54,091 nt of DNA from an uncultured Actinomycetes bacterium (GTDB lineage Bacteria; Actinomycetota; Acidimicrobiia; Acidimicrobiales; Acidimicrobilacustridaceae), in contig CALBSE010000031.1 of the NCBI GenBank assembly GCA_937927725.1, forward strand, positions 1 through 54,091. The letters are read 5' to 3'. The position numbers and the translations under genes were made by a program. This document shows positions 16,430 to 22,847 of this stretch, one piece after another (position 1 is the stretch's first letter; each line of letters begins with the position of its first letter). A model generated the notes under the pieces. The model worked only from the letters and a program-made list of their open reading frames with translations, made no database searches and had not been told where the DNA came from.

Positions 16430-17958
16430 CAACACCACTCGAACCAAACGATTCGGAAACCATTGACAGCAGTGCTGTTTCGCGCCCGCCCCTGCTCGAG
16501 CGAATTTTCGGAAATCAGTTCGTGTTGCTTGGTTTGCTTCTCTCGCTTCTCGGGTGGGTTGCGTTCACGCGCATTTGGTTGTTCGTTCTAATTGTCGCCA
16601 TTCTCGCATCGGTGTTCTTGCATGAAATGGGTCATTTCCTCATGGCCAAACGCAATGGCATGAAGGTCACCGAGTTCTTCATCGGTTTTGGTCCGCGAGT
16701 GTGGTCATTTCGTCGGGGTGAAACCGAATACGGCCTCAAACTCATTCCGGCTGGCGCGTATGTACGCATCATCGGCATGCATGGTCTCGAAGAAATCGAC
16801 GACTCCGATGACGAAGGTCGTACCTATCGAGCCCAGTCCTATTGGCGCCGTATGCCGGTGGTTCTCGCTGGCCCCGTGATGAACATTGTTTTGGGTCTGC
16901 TGCTACTCGTCGTGGTCTTTGCTGGTTTTGGTCAACCGTCGACCAACAAGTGGAAGGTCGAGACGGTGTCGTCAGGTTCGGCCGCCGCAAACGCTGGCCT
17001 GCAACCTGGCGACCGAATCATTGCGTTCGACGGACAGCCGGTCGGGGCTTTTGATGACTTCACCAGCATCGTGCGCGCGCATGCAGGTTCGTCTGGCGAA
17101 CTCACGGTTCAGCGCGGCGATCAAACGCTCACCCTTCCTGCAACGATCGGTTGGTCGCTGAACACCGATGGCGCCCGTGCGCTACAGCCGCTTCTCCCTG
17201 GCGATCGAGTCACGAAAGTTGGCGACATTTCGGTGTCGTCGTATTCCGCGATGCAAGCAGAGTTGCAGCGATTCATTGGTCCCGTCACGATCACCTTTGA
17301 GCGCAACGATCGAGCATTTACGACGACCGTCGATGGGCCCATCGCAATGCCCGTCGATGGCGATCGCGGATTTCTTGGGGTGAGTCCAAGCTCGGTGATC
17401 GTGCATGCCGGAATAGTTCAGGCCACTGGTCAGGCCTTCAAAGCATTCGGCGACACTGTCGTTGGTTCGGTGCAAGGTATGGGTCGGATCTTCTCTCCGT
17501 CGGGAATCAGCAAGTTGGCCTCGCAGGTTGCCAATGGCGGAAGTTCGCATACCTCGGGCGCGATTGAACCGGTGGGTTCGGCATCGACGGGCAGTGGTTC
17601 CGGTTCAGGTTCGTCGTCGGCGTCTTCCAATGCCGACCGACCAATGTCGCTTCTCGGGATCATGAACGTGGGAGCACAGCTCGGTGAGCAAGCTGGTTGG
17701 GCCGGAGTCTTGGCATTGCTGGCAACTGTCAATATTTTCCTTGGCCTCATCAACCTCGTGCCGCTTCTGCCGTTCGACGGCGGTCACATCGCCGTTGCGA
17801 CCTACGAAGAGATTCGTACCCGTATTTCAGGCAAGGCCTATCGCGTCAATATGGCCAAATTCATGCCCGTCACCTATGTCGTGGTGTTGCTCATGGTCGG
17901 GCTCTTCGCGTCCACGCTATATCTCGACGCCGTGGACCCCGTAAAACTCTCGCCGTAG
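16426..17958 (+). CDS. rseP: RIP metalloprotease RseP (site-2 protease family)
   Basis: A 510-residue intramembrane zinc protease. The active-site HEMGH is at residues 66-70 within a membrane helix, and the second metal motif NLVPLLPFDGGH is at 443-454. Between them lie one clear PDZ domain (about 175-250, GLQPGDRIIAFDG) and a second PDZ-like repeat (LLPGDRVTKVGD, about 255-330). A Ser/Gly linker at about 384-401 follows. These proteases cleave membrane-bound regulators such as anti-sigma factors, or leftover signal peptides. The gene overlaps dxr by four bases. The position between dxr and ispG is typical in actinobacteria. Confidence 0.95.
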   Translation: MTTPLEPNDSETIDSSAVSRPPLLERIFGNQFVLLGLLLSLLGWVAFTRIWLFVLIVAILASVFLHEMGHFLMAKRNGMKVTEFFIGFGPRVWSFRRGETEYGLKLIPAGAYVRIIGMHGLEEIDDSDDEGRTYRAQSYWRRMPVVLAGPVMNIVLGLLLLVVVFAGFGQPSTNKWKVETVSSGSAAANAGLQPGDRIIAFDGQPVGAFDDFTSIVRAHAGSSGELTVQRGDQTLTLPATIGWSLNTDGARALQPLLPGDRVTKVGDISVSSYSAMQAELQRFIGPVTITFERNDRAFTTTVDGPIAMPVDGDRGFLGVSPSSVIVHAGIVQATGQAFKAFGDTVVGSVQGMGRIFSPSGISKLASQVANGGSSHTSGAIEPVGSASTGSGSGSGSSSASSNADRPMSLLGIMNVGAQLGEQAGWAGVLALLATVNIFLGLINLVPLLPFDGGHIAVATYEEIRTRISGKAYRVNMAKFMPVTYVVVLLMVGLFASTLYLDAVDPVKLSP

Positions 17959-17974
17959 CCCTAACCTCATCGTT

Positions 17975-19204
17975 GTGAGCGAGCTTTCCCCCCAGACCCG
18001 ATATCCACGACGTGCAACTCGTCAGTTGCATGTCGGTGACGTTGCCGTGGGTGGTGGCGCGCCGATCACGATTCAGTCGATGACGACCACCAAGACGGCC
18101 GATGTCGAAGGCACGTTGCAACAGATCTACGCACTCGCTGGCGCCGGTTGCGACATTGTTCGTTGCACGTGCAACGAACAAGAAGCCGCTGAAGGACTCG
18201 CACACATCGTTCCGCGTTCGCCGCTGCCGATCATTGCCGACATCCATCATCAGTACCGGCGTGCACTTGAAGCGATGGAAGCCGGTGTTCAGGGTTTGCG
18301 TTTGAACCCCGGCAACATTCGTCGGCCCGAACACATCAAGGCCGTTGCGCTCGAAGCGAAAGACCGCGGCATCCCGATTCGTATTGGTGTCAACGGCGGT
18401 TCGCTTGATCCCGAGTTATACGAGAAGTACGGCGGCAAAGTCACTGCCGAAGCAATGGTCGAATCAGCCAAGCGTGAACTCGCCTATTTCGAAGAGGTTG
18501 GTTTCGACGATGTGAAGATTTCGGTGAAGGCATCGAACGTGGCATTGATGATTGATGCATATCGATTGCTTGCCGACACTGTCGACTACCCGCTTCATCT
18601 TGGTGTCACCGAAGCTGGTCCGCCTCCTGCCGGACTCGTGAAAGCCACTGCCGGCATGGCCACGTTGTTGGCCGAAGGAATCGGCGACACGATTCGCTAC
18701 TCGTTGACTGCCGATCCGGTTGAAGAGGTTCGTGCTGGTCGTTGGTTACTCGAAAGTCTTGGTCTGCGTGAACGACGCGGTCTCGACCTCATTGCATGTC
18801 CTTCATGTGGTCGCGCCGAGGTCGATGTCATCGAAGTTGCAGCTCGTGCACAAGACGCGCTGACTGATTTGAACATTCCCATCCAGGTCGCCGTGATGGG
18901 ATGTGTCGTAAATGGTCCCGGCGAAGCCCGTGAAGCCGATCTTGGTATCGCTGCAGGGCGCAAGCGCGGGCACCTGTTCGTAAAGGGCGAGGTCGTCAAG
19001 GTCGTTCCCGAACCCGAGATGGTCGAAGCGCTTGTGGAATGGGCGCAGATCATTGCCGACGGGGGAGTCGAAGAAGCGCTTCGCCGCAAAGACGAAGGCG
19101 CGGCGGCTGAAGCCGAAGCCGATCGCATGGCGCTCCTCGACGACAAGGGCGACGATGCCAATAACGCCGACGAACGCATTCAGATCATTCGCAAACTCGA
19201 CTGA
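17975..19204 (+). CDS. ispG: (E)-4-hydroxy-3-methylbut-2-enyl-diphosphate synthase
   Basis: A 409-residue iron-sulfur enzyme of the MEP pathway that reduces methylerythritol cyclodiphosphate. The N-terminal TIM barrel has ITIQSMTTTKT. The three cluster cysteines are Cys275 and Cys278 (CPSC) and Cys310, with the fourth ligand Glu317 in NGPGEA. The short two-domain form is typical of most bacteria. The start is GTG at 17975, 16 bases after the rseP stop. A charged tail of about 45 residues extends the C terminus. Confidence 0.97.
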   Translation: MSELSPQTRYPRRATRQLHVGDVAVGGGAPITIQSMTTTKTADVEGTLQQIYALAGAGCDIVRCTCNEQEAAEGLAHIVPRSPLPIIADIHHQYRRALEAMEAGVQGLRLNPGNIRRPEHIKAVALEAKDRGIPIRIGVNGGSLDPELYEKYGGKVTAEAMVESAKRELAYFEEVGFDDVKISVKASNVALMIDAYRLLADTVDYPLHLGVTEAGPPPAGLVKATAGMATLLAEGIGDTIRYSLTADPVEEVRAGRWLLESLGLRERRGLDLIACPSCGRAEVDVIEVAARAQDALTDLNIPIQVAVMGCVVNGPGEAREADLGIAAGRKRGHLFVKGEVVKVVPEPEMVEALVEWAQIIADGGVEEALRRKDEGAAAEAEADRMALLDDKGDDANNADERIQIIRKLD

Positions 19205-19256
19205 GCGAACTGAGCCTCGCCGAGACCTGAAAGGGCGTCGCCTAGCATCGGCCCTC

Positions 19257-20669
19257 ATGGCTAAGGCTCCTGTTCTCACTCCGCAGTCCGAAGATTTCCC
19301 CCGCTGGTACCAAGACATCGTGGCCAAGGCCGAACTGGCCGATAACGGTCCGGTGCGCGGAACGATGGTTATCCGCCCCTATGGCTATTCAATCTGGGAG
19401 CAGATGCAGGCGGAAGTTGATCGCCGTATCAAGCGAGCCGGTGCCAAGAACGCGTATTTCCCGTTGTTCATCCCCGAGAGCTATCTCAAACGCGAAGCCG
19501 AGCATGTTGAAGGTTTCAGCCCCGAACTCGCTGTCGTCACGGTTGCTGGTGGCAAAGAACTTGAAGAACCAGTGGTTGTTCGTCCCACTTCAGAAACTGT
19601 TATCGGCGAGTTCATGGCCAAGTGGGTGCAGAGTTACCGTGATCTTCCGCTGTTGCTGAACCAGTGGGCCAACGTTGTTCGTTGGGAACTTCGCCCTCGT
19701 GTTTTTCTTCGCACGAGTGAGTTTCTTTGGCAAGAAGGCCACACCGCACACGTCAGCGAAGACGATGGACGTGAGTACGCCGAACGAATTCTGCATGACG
19801 TCTATGAGTCATTCATGCGCGACGTTTTGGCAATGCCGGTTGTTGTTGGCCGTAAGACGGCGAAGGAACGCTTTGCTGGCGCGACGAACACGATGACCTG
19901 CGAAGCAATGATGGGTGATGGAAAAGCGTTGCAGATGGGCACGAGTCATGAGCTCGGCCAGAACTTCGCGAAAGCCTTCGACATTCAGTACCTCGACAAC
20001 GAAGGTACCCAGCAACACGCTTGGACAACTTCGTGGGGCGTCTCCACTCGGATGGTTGGCGGTCTCATCATGTGCCATGGCGACGACAACGGTTTGCGCA
20101 TCCCACCGGCGCTTGCGCCCGTGCAAGTTGTGGTGCTCGCTGTTCGTGATGACGACGCGGTTATTGAACGTTGTCGCACGCTTGCCGAAGAACTCGCCGA
20201 TGCTGGCGTACGCGTTGAACTTGATGTGCGCGTTGAAACGTCTATGGGCCGTCGTGCGACCGATTGGGAACTCAAGGGTGTTCCGGTTCGCCTCGAACTT
20301 GGACCCCGAGATTTGACCGAAGGTGTCGTCACGTTGGCGAACCGATTCACCGGAGCGAAGGATGCGGTTGCGCTCAACGGCATCGCAGCCACCGTCGCCA
20401 CTGCTCTTGATGCCGGTCAGGCGCAGTTGCTCGCCGAAGCCACTGCGCGTCGCGACTCTCGAACCGTCGAAGTCGCCACCATCGCTGAGGCCGCCGAAGC
20501 TGCTGCCACTGGGTGGGCACGAATCCCTTGGGCCAGCCTGGGTACCGAGGGCGAGGCCGAACTGGCCAAATCGAGCGTCACCGTGCGGTGTTTGGTCATG
20601 CCCGATGGCTCGCTGCCAACTTCCGACAATGCCGATGGAGCGATTGCCATCGTTGCTCGCTCGTATTGA
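19257..20669 (+). CDS. proS: Prolyl-tRNA synthetase, short eukaryote/archaea-like type
   Basis: A 470-residue class II synthetase that charges tRNA-Pro. Class II motifs are visible: motif 2-like RWELRPRVFLRTSEFLWQEGHTAH, and a motif 3 region near GGLIMCHGDDNGLRIPP. It lacks the large editing insertion of the bacterial type and ends in a conserved-type C-terminal tyrosine (VARSY), which is characteristic of type 3 ProRS with its extra C-terminal domain. The in-frame extension upstream into ispG is rejected because ATG 19257 gives the usual N terminus (SEDFPRWYQDIVAKAEL). No ribosome site is obvious. Confidence 0.95.
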   Translation: MAKAPVLTPQSEDFPRWYQDIVAKAELADNGPVRGTMVIRPYGYSIWEQMQAEVDRRIKRAGAKNAYFPLFIPESYLKREAEHVEGFSPELAVVTVAGGKELEEPVVVRPTSETVIGEFMAKWVQSYRDLPLLLNQWANVVRWELRPRVFLRTSEFLWQEGHTAHVSEDDGREYAERILHDVYESFMRDVLAMPVVVGRKTAKERFAGATNTMTCEAMMGDGKALQMGTSHELGQNFAKAFDIQYLDNEGTQQHAWTTSWGVSTRMVGGLIMCHGDDNGLRIPPALAPVQVVVLAVRDDDAVIERCRTLAEELADAGVRVELDVRVETSMGRRATDWELKGVPVRLELGPRDLTEGVVTLANRFTGAKDAVALNGIAATVATALDAGQAQLLAEATARRDSRTVEVATIAEAAEAAATGWARIPWASLGTEGEAELAKSSVTVRCLVMPDGSLPTSDNADGAIAIVARSY

Positions 20670-20752
20670 TTCTCGGCTGATTCAGGCCAAAAACCGGGTC
20701 TGAACAGGGTTTTCTTGGGCAGAGGGTTGGGCTGATTGGACCCCCCGGGTGG

Positions 20753-20779
20753 TTGTTTCTGGGCGGAGGGGTCTACACT
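20753..20779 (+). promoter_or_regulatory. Candidate promoter of the rimP-nusA-infB operon
   Basis: TTGTTT at 20753-20758 and TACACT at 20774-20779 are separated by 15 bases, shorter than the ideal 17. If used, transcription would begin about 60 bases before the end of the terminator at 20812-20844, giving a short leader RNA. Confidence 0.35.
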
Positions 20780-20811
20780 GACCCCATCGCAATCGTTCGG
20801 CAGTACTGACG

Positions 20812-20844
20812 AAGGCGTGGGCTTTTCGCCCACGCCTTTTGTTT
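20812..20844 (+). terminator. Intrinsic terminator (attenuator candidate) upstream of rimP
   Basis: An 11-base perfect stem, 20812-20822 with 20828-20838, closes a TTTTC loop and is followed by TTTT-G-TTT, so it has the full form of an intrinsic terminator. It lies 68 bases before rimP and more than 140 bases after proS. It could end the proS transcript, or act as an attenuator for the nusA operon if a promoter lies upstream of it. Confidence 0.75.
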
Positions 20845-20912
20845 CGGCCGAATTCAGGTGGCGGTGACCCCGCAGTCTGTGATCTTTGAAACCCTTTGGA
20901 AGGAGGCCAACA

Positions 20913-21494
20913 ATGAGCGTGTCCGCACGTGTACGAGCACTTATCGAACCATTGGTGGCCGCCGAGGGTCTCGAACTGTTCGATCTTGAACAAGCCGGTC
21001 CAGTGCTGCGAGTCACGGTTGATCGTGAAGGTGGCGTCAGCATCGACGACATCACCAAGACGACCCGCGCAATCTCACGGGCGATCGACGAACACGATCC
21101 CATTTCGAGCAGCTTCACGCTCGAGGTCTCCAGTCCGGGACTCGAACGCGTTCTGCGCACGCCTGCTCATTACGCGTGGGCGGTTGGTCGCACCGTTTCG
21201 GTCAAGACATTCCCAAATCACCCGGTTGGTCGTCGGTTCGCCGGCACCGTTACCGGTTCGACCGACACCACGGTCACCATCGCCCTCGATGAACCACTGG
21301 GGGAGAGCATCACGCTCAACCTCGGTGAAATCGAAAAGGCACGCACCACATTCGTCTGGGGTCCCGCGCCGAAACCGGGTGGCCCCAAGAACGGTGTGAA
21401 AACCGTGAAGTCGGCGAAAAACACGCCAAAAACCACGAAGGCTAAGAAGGACGCGTCGAACGCGTCCCCGAAGGAAGAGAAGGTCCAGTCGTGA
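20913..21494 (+). CDS. rimP: Ribosome maturation factor RimP
   Basis: A 193-residue protein that assists 30S subunit assembly. The N-terminal part has the family pattern LIEPLVAAEGLELFDLE and VDREGGVSIDDI, followed by LEVSSPGLERVL near residue 80. The last ~35 residues are an unusual lysine-rich low-complexity tail. GGAAGGAGG directly upstream of ATG 20913 is the best ribosome site in the window. The stop overlaps the nusA start. Confidence 0.95.
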   Translation: MSVSARVRALIEPLVAAEGLELFDLEQAGPVLRVTVDREGGVSIDDITKTTRAISRAIDEHDPISSSFTLEVSSPGLERVLRTPAHYAWAVGRTVSVKTFPNHPVGRRFAGTVTGSTDTTVTIALDEPLGESITLNLGEIEKARTTFVWGPAPKPGGPKNGVKTVKSAKNTPKTTKAKKDASNASPKEEKVQS

Positions 21495-22717
21495 TGAACT
21501 CCCCTGATCTCATCGAGGCACTCCAGGCACTCGCCATCGACAAGGGAATCTCGATCGACACGTTGTTCGGCGCACTCGCCGACGCGTTCGAATCCGCTTA
21601 TAAGCGGCTGCCAAATTCGCAGGAATATGCGTGGGTCATCATCGATCCCGATACCGGCGAAATTCGCGTGATGGCACAAGCCCTTGATGACGACGGCATC
21701 CCCGAAGGCGAAGAGTTCGAAGTCACCCCGCCTCCCGAGGTCTGGGGTCGTGTTGCTGCGCAAACAATGAAGCAGGTCATGAACCAGCGAATTCGTGAAG
21801 CCGAACGCGAAATGAAGTACGAGGAATACGCAGGTCGCGAAGGCGACATCGTCACCGGCATTATCCAGCAGACCGATGCGCGTTACACGCTGCTCGATCT
21901 CGGACGCGTCGAAGCACTTATGCCGCAGGCAGAACAGGTTCCGTACGAGCGTCCCGAGCCTGGTGCGCGCGTCAAGGCGTACATCGTTGAAGTTCGCAAG
22001 ACCGCAAAGGGTCCCCAGATCGTCACGAGCCGCACGCATCCCGGTCTCATTAAGCGACTGTTCGAACTCGAAGTTCCCGAAATCGCCGACGGCGTTGTCG
22101 AGATCAAGGCATGTGCTCGTGAACCAGGAGCACGCACCAAGATTGCCGTGTTGTCGAACGATTCCAATGTCGATCCCGTCGGCGCATGCGTCGGTGCACG
22201 CGGCGCTCGCGTTCGCATGGTCGTCAACGAACTTCGTGGCGAAAAGATCGACATCGTTCCGTTCTCCGATGAACCGGCCGACTTCGTCATGAAGGCGCTG
22301 TCGCCGGCCAAGGTCAAGGAAGTTCGTATTCACGAAGACACCGGCACCGCCGAGGTCATTGTTCCCGACTACCAACTCTCACTGGCGATCGGCAAGGAAG
22401 GGCAGAACGCTCGCCTCGCTGCTCGTCTCACCGGTTGGCGCGTCGACATCAAGTCCGAAACCCAACTCGCTGAAGAAGAGGCCTACGCCAATCAGGATTG
22501 GGCCGAAGGCGAATGGGTCGTCGACGCCGAAACTGGCGAACAGGTGTGGCAGCCCGCCGAAGGGGGCGAGGCAATGTCCGCAGAGGCCTACGCCCAAGCC
22601 GCCGAAGATGTCGAAGAGATCGAAGCGGAAGCCGAAGTTGTGGCCGAAGCCGAAGCAATTGTTGAGGCCGCCGAGGCAGAGGCTGCTGAAGAATCCGGAT
22701 GGGAAGATCCGGCGTAA
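21494..22717 (+). CDS. nusA: Transcription termination/antitermination factor NusA
   Basis: A 407-residue RNA polymerase-binding factor: N-terminal polymerase-binding domain, S1 domain (about 135-200), then two KH domains with GACVGARGARVRMVVNEL and LAIGKEGQNARLAARLTGWR. A glutamate/alanine-rich tail of about 60 residues follows, in place of the acidic repeats of proteobacteria. The ATG at 21494 overlaps the rimP stop by one base; a GTG three bases earlier is an equal alternative. NusA acts on pausing and termination, which is relevant to the terminator-like leader of its own operon. Confidence 0.95.
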   Translation: MNSPDLIEALQALAIDKGISIDTLFGALADAFESAYKRLPNSQEYAWVIIDPDTGEIRVMAQALDDDGIPEGEEFEVTPPPEVWGRVAAQTMKQVMNQRIREAEREMKYEEYAGREGDIVTGIIQQTDARYTLLDLGRVEALMPQAEQVPYERPEPGARVKAYIVEVRKTAKGPQIVTSRTHPGLIKRLFELEVPEIADGVVEIKACAREPGARTKIAVLSNDSNVDPVGACVGARGARVRMVVNELRGEKIDIVPFSDEPADFVMKALSPAKVKEVRIHEDTGTAEVIVPDYQLSLAIGKEGQNARLAARLTGWRVDIKSETQLAEEEAYANQDWAEGEWVVDAETGEQVWQPAEGGEAMSAEAYAQAAEDVEEIEAEAEVVAEAEAIVEAAEAEAAEESGWEDPA

Positions 22718-22847
22718 TCGTCACTATTCCTCGCCCGACGCTGTGTCGTGCGAGGATAGAGACCCGTTCCGTGGCTGTGTCACGGCGGGTCGAGCCCATC
22801 TGACGCTTTGTTTGGTGGGTCCCGAACCACGATCACTGAGGTAGCAG
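22718..22847 (+). promoter_or_regulatory. nusA-infB spacer with twin hairpins
   Basis: This 130-base gap has no coding frame of note; ylxR, often found here, is missing. Hairpin 1 spans 22729-22755 (CCTCGC-C-CGAC, loop GCTGT, GTCG-T-GCGAGG). Hairpin 2 spans 22761-22791 (GACCCG-TT-CCGTG, loop GCTGTGT, CACGG-CGGGTC). Both carry GCTGTGTC at the tip. They are only five bases apart, so they could form one RNA element ahead of infB. A GAGG at 22839-22842 is the likely ribosome site for the TTG start. Confidence 0.55.

Noticed and set aside
20845..20912. tRNA gene in the rimP leader (as metY in some bacteria)
   Set aside because: No cloverleaf or T-arm consensus could be found between the terminator and rimP.
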